From Brachyhypopomus gauderio (taxonomy: Eukaryota; Chordata; Actinopteri; Gymnotiformes; Hypopomidae): a stretch of DNA of 64,000 nt. The translations under genes were made by a program, and so were the position numbers. The notes under the pieces were generated by a model, which saw only the letters and a list, made by a program, of their open reading frames with translations, made no database searches and was not told the origin of the DNA. Positions 52,254 through 64,000 of the stretch are shown here, piece by piece (the stretch's first letter is position 1; every line of letters starts with the position of its first letter). The DNA lies in NCBI RefSeq assembly GCF_052324685.1, contig NC_135222.1, positions 6,859,414 through 6,923,413 of the forward strand. The letters are read 5' to 3'.

Positions 52254-52254
<1 letters not shown>
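52102..52254. repeat. Near-perfect 57-bp inverted repeat (hairpin)
   Basis: Left arm 52102-52158 and right arm 52198-52254 are reverse complements with a single mismatch, around a 39-nt loop. A GT microsatellite (52256-52287) follows at once. It could be a small fold-back MITE or a snap-back duplication. No clear target duplication was seen. Confidence 0.92.
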
Positions 52255-52289
<35 letters not shown>

Positions 52290-52979
52290 TACACCAAATT
52301 ATTTAAAATGTAAATGAACTACATTTTCTTGCAATCTTATTTTAATAACCACATTTCAACCTTTCTAGACGAAGCACGACGTGATTTAGTTAAAGAGAAG
52401 GCCAAGAATGAACTTTGAATCGTTGAACTGTGAAACTCAAAATTTTCAAAATCCGAAAAGGTGATGCTGGTGCTATGGCCTGGTTCCCACCCATGCGTGC
52501 GGACTATACCCTGCCACTGAAAGAATAAACTAATTGAAATAAAGTGAAAGTGGGATAAAAACGGAGCCTCCGGACAATCAGGAAGGAGTCGTCTACGAGA
52601 GCGATCATGCGAACATGCGGTGGCCGGAAAAGACGCTCCTGTTGAGTCTAATGACACGGAGGGTAAGAATGAAACCCGCCGATTTACAATCCTGGTAACC
52701 GCGAAAAAACAATATCAAATGTACAGATTAGATCTCAATTTAGTAGCTATTAGCTAAACACATTTCAACCATCTGTGTAAGAAAAACGTTGGAGTCCACT
52801 GACCCCTCCAGCAATGCGACTCGACGTGTTACCACGTAGCCTACTTAATCACTCGCTTCGATTTATTTGTTTGTTTATTAGTCTGTTTGGTGTCTTTCTC
52901 AACACACAGTGTTTAAAACTTCTTCGCCTGGGTCAAATTTATTCCGGAAAACGTAGTACACAGGCAGCCTGCTCTGTGT

Positions 52980-53250
52980 CCGAATGACTCCACTAAACTC
53001 AACCGCTACGGCAGTCTCTCCCCTGACCGGACCGCTCCCTCAATCCTCATTCCACCCACGCGCTACGGCGCGCGACATCACTGGGCAAGCTCCGCGAGCG
53101 TCTGCTCTGGTCACACCTGGCGAGCGCGCCTCTTCCCGCCCTTCTCACGAGTGCCTCTGATACGCTGGCTTCCCTAACGCAGACGTTTCTCTCTTTATCT
53201 CTCGTTGTCGTTTAACGCCTCGCCACTCAGAGTTGTCGGTTCTTACACTG
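52980..53250. promoter_or_regulatory. CpG-rich segment
   Basis: A dense CpG stretch (for example CACGCGCTACGGCGCGCGAC near 53056) stands out from AT-rich flanks. It could be a promoter of a neighbouring gene or a lone CpG island. No start codon with good downstream coding was found. Confidence 0.35.
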
Positions 53251-53359
53251 AAAAGACTAGATGGGGAGGGGGAGGGGGGCTTCATTTTCCCTTCATGCTT
53301 TCCTGGTCAAAGTTAAAGCCATCATCTCTCTTCTCATCTCTTTCGAGTTGCTGCCACGT

Positions 53360-53540
53360 CTCGGTCCATTAATAGATTATTTTCCCGCGTTTCCAGTGCC
53401 ACACCAGGGCCCTGACGGGACTGGCTTGCCGTTGTTGACGTGTTGCCCGCCGTTGTTTTCCGGTGCGGTGATTAATGTTAATTGGAGGTATCAAGCCCCA
53501 TCTGTGTCCGTTGACAGCGGCGTCAGAGGACTGACACCGT
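53360..53540. promoter_or_regulatory. Candidate conserved non-coding element
   Basis: No repeats, balanced composition, homeodomain-type ATTA cores (CCATTAATAGATTATTTT near 53367; GATTAATGTTAATTGG near 53470) and an absence of coding structure. Judged by eye only. Confidence 0.3.
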
Positions 53541-54836
53541 AACGTTATGTGTGTAATTAGACATCAGGTCCAAAACCCCTCTGCAACCGTCGCTTGATTG
53601 AGAGGATTGGACCTGAGGAACCTGGGAAAGGTGGCGCAAAGAAGTCAATTATCAGTTTCACAGCTGTGGTGGGTGTAGAAGCGTTTCAGTCTTACACTGT
53701 TCCTGACACAAATCCACGTGGTTCAGCCCAGTTCATATCATTTAAAGAAGGCCTAATTCTCTCCGTTAAATTTAGGCTTTTATTGCATTTGAACAGGCTC
53801 TGTCACCATGCTAAATCTTTCCATGCCTCGTTAAAAACGGTTGCAAAAATTAGAAAGTTCATTCATTCTCTTCGCGTGTCTGTGCTTGCATCAAATTATA
53901 TAGTTAAGATTCATACACTGATCGGGAACAATTATAAACGGACACTTTCTGCACGCCCGCGTGGTCTACACAGTGGGGGGGAAACGCGCACCAGTCGGGT
54001 AGAATGAAAGCAGGAAGCTCTGGGCAGGACTATGAAAAAACTCATTTAAGTGCCCATTTCGTGGGCCTGTGGGGCATTGGCACCAGGCTGATTTAGCTCA
54101 GCCCAGCACTTAGACGGCAGCTGCCCTTCCCTCGTGCTAGCATTAAAACAGCAGGGGTTTTGGGGATGCATGTGGGGACCACAGACTGGTCCAGGAGTTC
54201 CCACCGAAAAGCGGTAACGACTGCTCGCAGCCCCCAGACCAAGATCCTCCGAGGACATTGCTGCTGTAGTCACTGACTTATTCATGTAAGCCACTGGAGT
54301 TGCTTTATTATGCTTTCTACAACAGAAAAGCAATACAGATGTCACTATATTTTAGCGCAGGTTGTCTGCGCATTTCAGTGCCCCTCACATTTGGGTGCCG
54401 TCCAGTAATTGATTTGTATACAGACAGGGTGTTTATCAAGCCAGCCATGCCGCACCCCGCCGCCTCTCCATATAGACTCGTCTTAAAACAGAAGACCGTC
54501 GATATTTACTGTGCCCTCCACACGTTGTTCCCGCACACAGGAGATATCGACACTCCGCGTCTGAGCCCGTGGGGGAGACGCGGCTCCCGCCGACAAACTA
54601 TCGGAATTTCTCTTAGCTTTGCTGTCACTCTCCCCGCAGGGCGGAGACGAGCATCGCTTCCCCAGTGCTTTGAGCTGAGCCCGACGTGTCCGCCGGGGAT
54701 CCTCAGCGGCGTCGGCCCATCAAAGCCTCTGCTCTGATCGGGATGAGCAGTCACTGAACCAAGTCACACTACAGGTGCGCCAAGCCATCAAAAAGCTCAT
54801 GCCTGTGCTGTGCTGTGTGTGTGTGTGTGTGTTTTT

Positions 54837-54900
54837 ACAGTGACAGCAAATGGCGATTTCTGTCTGCTGAGTTTCACTATATGCACACACACATACATAT

Positions 54901-54948
<48 letters not shown>

Positions 54949-54981
54949 TAGCAGACAGAAAGTGACATCTCCTGTCACTGT
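54837..54981. repeat. Fold-back repeat with a (CA)/(TG) core
   Basis: Arms 54837-54868 and 54950-54981 are reverse complements at about 27 of 32 positions. The loop has a CA run followed by a long TG run (54902-54946), which can also pair with each other. A second imperfect hairpin within 3 kb of the one at 52102. Confidence 0.8.
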
Positions 54982-55220
54982 ATGTAGACGTATTTTGACC
55001 ATTAAACTGTACTTCTGCAAGTGTAATTGAATTAAAGACAGAGACAAATTGGAGCAATTCAAATACAGAGACTTTAGTAGCGGACGGTAAGAAACGTTAA
55101 GGCAGTTACATTCTGGCTGTAGCAGTGGTTTAACTCATTCATCGTGGTGGCAGATGTGAAATCTGTGCCTCACTCATACACTGGTGGAGGATTCTTGGCC
55201 TAAGTATCAGTCCAGAGATG

Positions 55221-55270
<50 letters not shown>
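55221..55270. repeat. (TC)n microsatellite
   Basis: A pure pyrimidine tract of about 50 bases with one TTT interruption. Confidence 0.9.
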
Positions 55271-55273
<3 letters not shown>

Positions 55274-56696
55274 CTTTTGAGACTCCTCTCCACTTCATCC
55301 ATCACTGCCGTCTATCAATCTCTCTGCGTTGTGTTGCGGAGCGGCTGTCAGTGGAGGGAGTGTGGGGTGCGTTCCGCCCTGTTCTTCACGCCACTGCTCC
55401 TGTCATGCTTAAGGAAGATCGGCCTTTCCCTGCCGAGCTGACATCGTGCTCCACCTGCCCGCAGCGAAGCGGAGAGAGACGGAGGAACTTTCTCGCTACT
55501 CGGAGGGACCTCGCGCCGGCCTTATTATTATTTATGTGTTTGTTTGCGCTGGCCGCTGTTTATCCAGCTGATTGCCGGGTGGCGGGAGGCAGAACGAACC
55601 CTCTCGGAGGACAAGCAGGCGTCGTCATGCCGAGCTGATTTTGCCGCTGTGAGGTGCGCTTCCTCAGAAGAGGCCTGGGTGGAAGTGGGAGGAGTCTCAC
55701 GATGTCAATCAGGTGCTGCTGCAGACAGAAGCAGGCCAGTCACTCAAAAGCCCCACACACTTCTTCAGAGCATTTGTAATGTAATTAGGTATTGAGCAAG
55801 CCCATTATTTACTATACTGGCTCAGCTTTGTCTGACATGTAATGCATAAGGGTTGCAGCACAGCTACAGAAATCATTCTTCTTCGATTCTTCTCTTCATT
55901 TATTTCTTATTTGGGTGAACCTTAGTTAGGCAATGAAACTTAATCTTTAACAATTTTGTAGTATTACCAAAAAAAAACCCCTCAAGCCTCTACGTTGGTG
56001 ATACTGTACATTGGTACTTCTCAACTGTTGGGGTCTGGTGTGTACACGGGGCCAGGGGTGTGCACAGAGTCTGCATTATTTCACGCCTTTCGTCTGGTGG
56101 ACGTGCAGGGTAGGTCCGTGGAGGGAAAGGTCGCTGGGCTCTGGTTTCAGACCCGTCCGACTCGTTGCTCCAATATGCTTGTTGAGAAGCCCCCGGCACC
56201 ATCACTTCAATTACACACTCAGGTTTTGAGGGTTTCAATGATGCTCAATGGAGAAACGTGTATATGTATGGGGAGAAACCATACGTGGGGTCTCCAGGTT
56301 GGTGATAGGAAAAACACAAATTGGTACCTGTTTCTGCTTGTTTACTTTGAGTCACTCAGAGTGAGCGGGAGTGTGTGCACGACGCCGAGAACCCAGTTGC
56401 TGTTTAGCGAAAGCGGTGAGACCAGATGTGAGTCGCTGGAGCAGCCGGGACCCCTCTGGAGCTGTGAGCATCGCGTTTCTTTCTGCCAGCACTGGCCCGT
56501 GCGCTGGCCTGCTGGGCGAACCTCCTGCAGGGCCAGGGACCCAGCACCTCTGTCTGTTTGCCTAAGTGCCGATATCCACTCAGGGGAGACTGGCAGGCAG
56601 GAGAAGCTGGCGTTTTCCACACTTGTACCACGCTGATCTCTTCTAGCCAGCTTGCGCCCTCGTGGGCTCATCAACATTTTTTTGCATGCAAATTGT

Positions 56697-56745
56697 TCTT
56701 TCTTTCTTTCTTTCTTTCTTTTTTTCTTTCTTTTCCTTTTTTCTT
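56697..56745. repeat. (TTTC)n tract
   Basis: A polypyrimidine tetranucleotide run. Confidence 0.85.
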
Positions 56746-56829
56746 ACTTTTTCTGTACCTGCAAGCTGTCTAGCCGTCCTCTCCTCTAAAGTACCTATTT
56801 TAGTTTCTTCCTAGATTCCCAGGTCTGAA

Positions 56830-57120
56830 GTCAATGGTGAGTTAAGCCACTTCATTCTCCATTCTAACGTGCTGCACGGGCACTTTGTGCTGCTGACCGA
56901 CAGCTGCTGGAGGATGCTCGGAGCATACAGATCTGGAAGCCTGGGAAGCTGCTTCTGTCATTTCCCAGCTTACAGGACGTTTTACCCTGGTGTCTGAATC
57001 CTTGCTGGCAGTAAACCTAATGCCAGGAAGGCGTTTGATTGACAGCTGTGCATTCTAATGTCTGCCTGTGGGTTTTAGGTTATGCTTGTGCATTTATGTA
57101 ATTTCCAGGAATTACACGAC
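56830..57120. promoter_or_regulatory. Candidate conserved enhancer with PBX-MEIS site
   Basis: Contains an exact TGATTGACAG at 57036-57045, the composite PBX/MEIS (Prep) binding sequence, next to CAGCTG (E-box) at 57043-57048. The surroundings have balanced composition and no repeat. Confidence 0.35.
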
Positions 57121-57635
57121 TGCCGTGTATTTAAAGCACCCTCATTCCTCCCCTAAAGGGGAGAGCTGGTCTTGGTGAACTGCAAGATAAGACCAGTGGT
57201 GAATATGCTCATCTCTGCCAATTTTTGGGTGGCCAGCTCCTGGCTGTAGGCCTGAAAAGCTTTTCCACCTTCTGGCCAGAGGTCCATGGACAAGCCCCTT
57301 GTTTGTGGAGCCTTGCTTCTTTTGAAATGAGACCAGATAAGAATGTGAAGAAACAGAATACAAATATTAAGTAAGTAAAACTTCTTGCTTATTGTAAAGT
57401 CTGGACAATTTTGGCTCCAAAAATGAAAATAGACATGAAAGCTCTTCAAGTAGACTTGGGGTGTATCGTAGCAACTCTTGCAGGAGAGACAGGAGTTTTT
57501 TAAAGGCTAGCAGGGGGCATATTGACTGAGCACACAAGGTTAGCTAATGCCTGGTGAGCAAGCACTTTAAATGCTAATTTCAGTGGTTGCATTGTACCCT
57601 TCCCAAAATGCAAACGTGCACAAAACTCATAACAA

Positions 57636-57666
57636 CCCCCCCCCCCCCCCCCCCAAAAAAAAAAAA
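57636..57666. repeat. Poly-C followed by poly-A
   Basis: About 19 C then about 12 A. The C-run length may be unreliable in assembly. Confidence 0.9.
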
Positions 57667-58149
57667 CAACAACACCCCCCATCGTTTTTCTCAAGCCCTG
57701 CTAACTACTGACGAGACAACTGCCTGCCATAGCTTGATAGCAATCGGCGCTACTGACTTCTAGCCACCCTGTTGATAAAGAACCGACACAATGACTGTGG
57801 GAGTGATCAATCCGAATAGCCGTGTACCGCTGTTGGAGACATGGAAGGGATGGAAAATGAAAAAGGTTTGGAGAGTGTTTGCCTCACAAGCAACAAGAGA
57901 GCCATGAGTGCCCATGCGTGATTTGACGAGAGACGAAAGCTCTGTTTGGATAAAACTTGCCACGAGCCCCATCTGACAGGTCCATCGGCTAGCATGTCCA
58001 CACTTCGCATGCCTTTGACAACTTGGTGCTTTTGCCTAAAAGGGGTATTATGCAAAGGTATGGTCCAGTGCCTCCCATCACGAGGACCTTTTTCCCCCCC
58101 AGTGGGCCAGTTCTCCACCTAATACCCCCCACCTGCCAGCTTTTTGCCC

Positions 58150-58660
58150 GTCCCATTGTTTATTTACAAGAACCCCCTCCTGCGCAGAGCGGATGGATAA
58201 TTGCGTTGGCATGTGAGACGTAAATAATTGCCAATTTTCCTCCCGCTCTCGCCCTTACCAGTGCCTGGAACTGCTCTTCGCTGCTGCCGCATTCTCCTCC
58301 GAGACTATTAATTGGACACATCTTCTGTTTTCAATTACCCTAATTGGTTGCACTTGTGAGTTCTACAGTAGGTAGAAAGGAAGGTGCATTTATTCCCCCG
58401 TCCAGTCCGCTTTCTCTCCGAAGAAGTGGCGGGCATGCTTCTGGAATTTTTATCACCGCTTCTCCCACTTCAGTCTTGAAAGGCTTTTATGGATCGCCTT
58501 ATTGGATGGTGAAGCCTTCCCCCCAGAAGCACAATAAAGTACAGCCAATTAATGCTTGATGGACCCTCAAGTGACCGCTGAACAGGAGCGTATTTCTTAC
58601 TTTTTTTCTCGATTTCCTTGAAATCGGCGTTGATTGACGTGGTCTCTTTCCCTCAGACTC
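58150..58660. promoter_or_regulatory. Candidate conserved non-coding element cluster
   Basis: A repeat-free block with many homeodomain-type cores: GGATAATTGCG near 58193, TAAATAATTGCCAATTTTCC near 58222, CTATTAATTGGACAC near 58305, CAATTACCCTAATTGG near 58332, and TGATTGACG at 58631-58639. No coding structure. Confidence 0.35.
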
Positions 58661-59039
58661 CACTCCTGGGCTTCGTCTGAGGGAGCGTTTCACCTTGTCT
58701 TTGGGTCTCGTGTTCATGAGAGGGAAGAATGAAGCTTGTCTCTAGTTTTTGTTTTTGTTTTTTTGTTTTTTACCACCCGGTTGTTGGTAAAGGTAAAAAA
58801 AAAAAGACAAAAAGAAAAAAAGGTGTTTCTCACGTCGCACATCCGCGGGCCGCGGTCCTCACCCCGAGTGGGTCGCCGGCGGTGGCTGTGTGGCCCTGGT
58901 AGGCGAGCAGCTCGGTGGCTGTCAGGCAGGCATCCTGAGCGACTCCCTTCCGCTGGGCTCCCCCCCCAATCAGTATTCCTGCAGGTAGCAGCATGACTGT
59001 CAAACAGCAGCAGACTCTCTGGCACACCACGGAATGCTT

Positions 59040-60900
59040 GTCCCTCGAAGGCTTTGATGAATGGCCTTGATTCCTAGAACAATACCCATGCCACCAAGTC
59101 AGAGGAGAAGTGTTTGCTGTAAGCTCGGAAGTGGGGCTCAGATAATAAGGTGAATCTGTGTTGACTGTTATTCTTTAGGGGAAATATTTGGATCTTACTG
59201 CCTGGTTAATCCGTAAATCTTTGCTTGTTTATGTAAAGTTATTTTCAGCAACTGTAAGTCTAAAGTGAAGGGCTTCCACTTTTGCCAGCTTTCATTTTAA
59301 GATTGAAGAAAATAAGAATAAGATTTTTTTCTTATTCACATGTAATAGTACTCTCCTCCCAATACTGTAGACACTTTAATCTGACTCTTTTTAATGATCT
59401 AACTCCATTAGGTCATTAAGCCATTTGTACATGGAGTTCTCAGAACGGATGGATGGTTTAGGAAGTCTGAGAACCTGCGCCATTTACCTGTCGGTTGTAT
59501 TGCTCTGAGGTTTAGGACACGGAACCAGCAACATTCTTTACATCTTTGCCAAAGCTTATGGGTTACTGCATCTGAAATGCTTTTTCTTTACTGGAGATTA
59601 CAGACTCACATCATTCCTTTAGCTTTGGAGCTCATGTACTTGACCATCAGCGGTTTGGGTATCTGCCAGCCGCTTTGTCTTTCCTGAGGGCTGATTCCAT
59701 AATGGTATCATGTTACACTCTTACTATACATGATATACTAAAGTTGAGTTGGGGAATAGCAGCCTGGAGGTGAAAAGATGGTGGATGCTTGTTTGTGCAT
59801 TGGAGACACATGTTCCTTGTTGACCTTGAACCACAGCATCCCCCTCTCCATCAGCACCCTATACAGAATAATTATTATATCTGTGCGCCGCATGCAAAAC
59901 TATACCGCTCTCGCTGGTTCACACACCCTCGGGACTCGTAAGCTTCATGCACTTCTGTTCCGCTATGAGGCCTTTCCTGACCTGCGCATGGGATGGGGTG
60001 TCCTCTCTCAGTTCAGTTAAACATCAGTGATTTGCTGTTTTTCTACATACCGGTAGAGTGCTGTTTCGAGTCAGGCTGTCTGTGGTCAGCCCTGTGTGTC
60101 TGGGAGCAATCGAGCTATGTTTTAGTCCCCCCCCCCAACACACACACACACACACACACACCCTGCCACCATGCCGCCCACCCTGACAAGCCAGTGATGT
60201 CATTACCCTTGAAGGTTTTTTTTCTTTCCTCTGCTTTGATTATGTTCTGGTGCTGCGGAGGCCGGACTGAGTCTGTCACTGTTTTGTATGTCTTTTCATA
60301 ACCACATTAAAACCATACAGCGTGTATGTCTGATATTTCGGCCCATAGCCATGTAGTCGGTGCTCTGTGATTGGTTCAGCTGTGTGCTCTCTATTGCCCC
60401 TTGATCAAAGAGCCGATATACTTGTTCTGCTTGTCTAGTGTTCGTCCCTGAACTTTTTATCTTCTTTTTTTGCTCTTGTTTGGTTTTAATCTGTCTTTCT
60501 TTTGCACATGGGCATGTTGCTGACCTGAGTCACTATTGGATGGGTGATGGTGGGGCAGTGCTGAATGATATCTGAGTGACAGGCCCATATGTACCAGGTG
60601 ATCGAGTCCAAACGGCCACAGTGGGAACAACTCTGTCAACTCCGCTTGCTTAGTTTTTCTTTACAGGCAGCACCTAAGACCAGATTTAATGAGATGACCT
60701 TAAGATTGACCTTTTGGAATGAGGCTGGTTGCAAATGAAATTCAAAACAGGGTCCCTAGTAAATTTGCCCACCGGTCAGGTCCAGAGGCGGGGTTAAAGA
60801 TGACCCTTTGCCCCTGCCATGCACTGTACCCTTCAGACTGTATCCAGCCACGGGCATCCTGGACGAATGACTGCAGCTCTGTCAAACTGATGTAGAGCCG
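59040..60900. other. Intergenic, no gene seen
   Basis: Ordinary sequence with a short C-run/CA tract at 60127-60161. Open frames here lack ATG/splice context. Confidence 0.4.
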
Positions 60901-60929
60901 TCAAAATAGCCCTTTCATTGTGTGATTTC

Positions 60930-61230
60930 CCAGCCTGACCGAACACCGCAAGCTACGTTCTTCCCTCCATAGGAACCGGTTCAGGAAAACTGCAATTACC
61001 AAACCACAGAGTGTAGTATTTGTCAGGACCAGGCTAACAGGGGAGCATATATAGATACACCTGCCAAAATGGACAGGTAGTGAGGCTGAGTTAATTGGCC
61101 CAGGTTCTGCTGAATGTGGCCATTAAATGGTGGTGCTGCTAAACATTTACCCTGTCATTACTCCAACAGCGCTTCCCCGAGCCATTACCATAATTAACAA
61201 GAGAGTGCTTATTAAGTGAATAACCTAATG
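60930..61230. promoter_or_regulatory. Candidate conserved non-coding element
   Basis: A block with GGCCATTAAATGGTGG near 61121, CCATAATTAACAAG near 61188, and CTTATTAAGTGAATAACC near 61209. AT-cored motifs and no repeats, judged by eye. Confidence 0.3.
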
Positions 61231-61858
61231 GTCTCACACTGCTCTCCCATACAATAGTCTCTTAATGTTCAAGAATTGCTGGCTAATTCTTAATGTTGTA
61301 GAATTATGGGCTAGTTTTAAATTCAGATTCAACCTCACCTGAGGAGTAATTTTGGTTAAGGGAATAAATTATAGGAATGTTAATTTAAATTAATTTATTT
61401 GCTCTCTGCTTGTAAGCAATGAGTTGCAAAGTCCTGAGGCTCAGGGAGCTTTAAAAATGTCTCCCATAAAGCCAGGCCTTCTCACCATGTCATATTAAAT
61501 GATCATGCATATCTTGAATGATCATCTGAGTTTGTAAATTATAGCCTGAAATTTATCTAAATGATGTGGCAAGAGTCAGGAGGTAATCTGAGCTTTGAAA
61601 GTCAATCTCTCAACATGTAACTGCCAGAAACCACTCAAGATGAAGTTTACAACTTTCAAGTGTAAAACTATTTATTACCAACTGAATGGAGAATCTCAGG
61701 ATCATGGATTCAGGGAACAAAGTGATGAACTAAAATGTTCCATGCTGAATAAATGGACATACTCCAGCTTTGGGAAGTGATGTGTCTTTAAAACATAAGA
61801 GTGAATAAGATGCACCTGGAGTCCAGATTTCAACTGGTTCCACAGTAAATAAAGCTTG

Positions 61859-61859
61859 T

Positions 61860-61915
<56 letters not shown>

Positions 61916-61920
61916 TCCCT
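61859..61920. repeat. (CT)n microsatellite
   Basis: A polypyrimidine run of about 60 bases. Confidence 0.95.
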
Positions 61921-62439
61921 CCTGCTGTCTCAAAATGTAAAAATAACTCCAGCACTGAGTTCCGGTCTCAGCCTTGTCTTGTTCTCAAGTACTTTGACTT
62001 CTATCATATATGCAGTATAGCTCAAATGTCCTTTTCTGTGCTGCTTTCCTGTGGGCTGGAGAAATCACAGAGGGCTAAAGTGGCATGAGCAACACAGCTA
62101 AGTGCCAACACCTCTGACTACTGTACAACCCTCAGACAAACATGGCCTTGCATAAGAAAAACAAATACATTTACAAAACGACCTGATGTGTGACTGTGAC
62201 AGACACGAAACACGAAGGCTTTCTGCATTGTGAACGTTTTTATGAAAGAAATTTCCATATATTTGTATTATAATAATGATAAAAAAAACACAGCAATACC
62301 TACTCTTCAATACAAAGTAAAATCCCTCAAGGATGCTTAGTACAGCAATATTACATGGGCCGTTACATGGAAACAAACACGGAGGATTAAATGTATAAAG
62401 TCTCGGTATTGTGATCATCTCAGGCACGAGTCAGTGGTG

Positions 62440-62745
62440 TGTGTTCTCTCCTTCTGTTCTCTGAGTGGACACCTCCCTCCACAAATGGGTTACTCCCTGA
62501 GAATCTGAGGGCAGTGATTCGTTTTGTCCATTACAGTACATTGGTGCATCCCGCTGTAATTGCTCTCCAAGCAGGCGGTGGAAATACCGAATTCTGCCCC
62601 GGGTTTGTGTTACAGGCCTGGATGGTCTTCCATTTACATTAATAGGTCTATTTTCCTCCGTAAAAGCCTCGCCCGTCCATTTTGTACATCAGAGCCGCCT
62701 CTGCCTGCCTGTAATCCAAAAATTCTGTGAGCAGGACACCTCTCT
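62440..62745. promoter_or_regulatory. Candidate conserved element, coding-like on minus strand in part
   Basis: A repeat-free block of balanced composition. On the minus strand, 62737-62651 reads VLLTEFLDYRQAEAALMYKM and then DGRGFYGGK before a stop, behind an acceptor-like CTGCTCACAG. This may be a terminal exon or a non-coding element that happens to be open. Confidence 0.25.
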
Positions 62746-62899
62746 TTTCTTCTAAGGCACTCCTGAGAACACCTGTCTTTTTTTTACCTGTTCCTTTGCA
62801 AGAAGAAAACTCTGATGTATGATTGACCAGCATGCTGATCTTACACAGTGTGTTTTAATATATTATGACACACAATGACTTAATGTAAAGGGGCCAGGC

Positions 62900-64000
62900 A
62901 TCAGTGAGGTTGCCAGATAAGAGTGTCACACAGTAGAGAAGCGGATTGAAAGAAAAGATGATGCTGGTGATTGGTGAACCATGTGAACCACGTGTGAGTA
63001 CACTGAACGCAGTATTAGATATATGGCCCTTTCTTCACTTCCTAGCTGAACGTTTTATCTGTCTGGATGGTTAGGAATGATCATGAGATTAGCGATTCAT
63101 ATGCGTGGTGATTGGGAAATGTACTGTATGGCACACCTGAGAGATTTGGAAAGATTGATAGTTGTAACGGTAGAGGTAAATGTATTTATTTATTTATTTT
63201 GCTCATCAGATGTCATTTTGAAACTGAAGGTGTCTCTTCACAAGATCAGCTAGTCACCTAATGCCCCGATCTCTATGATCTGTCTCCTTTTATCATAGGT
63301 GCAATAACTCCAGCATTTTCCCTCAGTGAACAGAAACATTGGCAAGGCTAAACAATGACACGTCTCCTCTGAAGGCCGAGTGTTTGAGGTAGGTCACCCC
63401 TGCCCCTGCCGTGTCTCCTCCCTGATGCTGACTGAGAAGGGCTGGGTGACTCAGCACTGTCCGCTTTAATGCCATACCAACCAGAGCTTTGTCTCTGCCT
63501 CTGTGGGAAGGCTAATGGCATCGGCGTGGGAGCGGCTGGGCTCACATGATGATTACATTACCCAGTTCATAATGCTCAAACGCACACACCAACGGCCCTG
63601 CTGAGTCATGCGTGTAACCCCTGAACTTCTACTGTAAAGGACTGGAGTACATTTACTGTTAGGTGCTCACTGCTCTAGCATATTAAAGTAATGCAGAGTT
63701 GATTCAATTGACTTGATAAGTAGCTTGTGTACATTTTTGTTGTGTCTGATTGATTTGTGGTTCTCTTTAGTATTCAGTTTAGTATTCAGATGAATAATCC
63801 ATGAAATAATACAGCAACAGCTGCCATGGGTAATCATAAATATGAATGCAATTTCAAATGTGAACGCTTCACCGCTAAACTGTGCATTGCAGTGTTGCAG
63901 TATTGCAGCGTTATTAGTAATGACCAGTGACTGGGCACAAAGCTCTCTCAAGTGTGTATGCTTGGCTTGCAGTACCACTTGGTCTCAACAGGGGGTGCTC
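62900..64000. other. Intergenic, no gene seen
   Basis: No splice-bounded coding block or recognised mobile element to the window edge. Confidence 0.4.

Noticed and set aside
55995-56636. 213-aa plus-strand open frame
   Set aside because: No ATG in good context, no recognisable domain, no splice partners; long only because stops are sparse in GC-richer sequence.

Overview
This 64 kb window is vertebrate nuclear DNA, almost certainly from a teleost fish. Genes are split by GT-AG introns. Dinucleotide microsatellites are abundant, Tc1/mariner relics and non-autonomous hAT elements are common, and the five recognisable genes have clear vertebrate orthologues. The density of Tc1 and hAT relics would fit an otophysan (catfish/characin-like) fish, but the species cannot be fixed from the sequence.

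Layout. 1-1003: Tc1 relic in the last intron of a paralemmin gene. 2154-2731: last coding exon of paralemmin-1 (palm1), plus strand, ending in a CaaX box. 7310-8651: minus-strand Tc1 relic. 12869-16912: misp (mitotic spindle positioning), plus strand, four coding exons. 18676-20183: Tc1 relic carrying a nested 147-bp hAT MITE. 20312-23349: SLC46-family (slc46a2-like) transporter, plus strand, four exons. 23409-24862: an unrecognised minus-strand gene, convergent with the transporter and carrying at least three reading-frame lesions. 26738-28190: hAT element with a perfect 8-bp target-site duplication, inserted just upstream of the ptbp1 promoter. 28427-39182: complete ptbp1 (16 coding exons, four RRMs). 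41269-41820: another hAT element with a perfect 8-bp duplication. 42899-43794: fam174c, three exons. 44000-64000: no confident gene, only microsatellites, two fold-back structures, a CpG-rich stretch and several blocks that look like conserved non-coding elements.

The order palm-misp-ptbp1, all on the same strand, is the order known from human chromosome 19p13.3, and FAM174C is also a 19p13.3 gene, so this is a conserved vertebrate block. The transporter and the minus-strand gene sit between misp and ptbp1. They are not in the human interval as I know it.

The best-supported regulatory reading is in ptbp1. A 34-nt exon (37455-37488) follows a very long CU-rich tract. Skipping it would create a stop six codons into the next exon, upstream of three further exon junctions. 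That is the layout of the known mammalian PTBP1 autoregulatory poison-skip switch, conserved here in a fish. The window also shows an in-frame 51-nt extra N-terminal exon in ptbp1, a fam174c stop codon that is the same whether or not the last intron is removed, a nearly perfect 57-bp hairpin at 52102-52254, and a probably decaying minus-strand gene.
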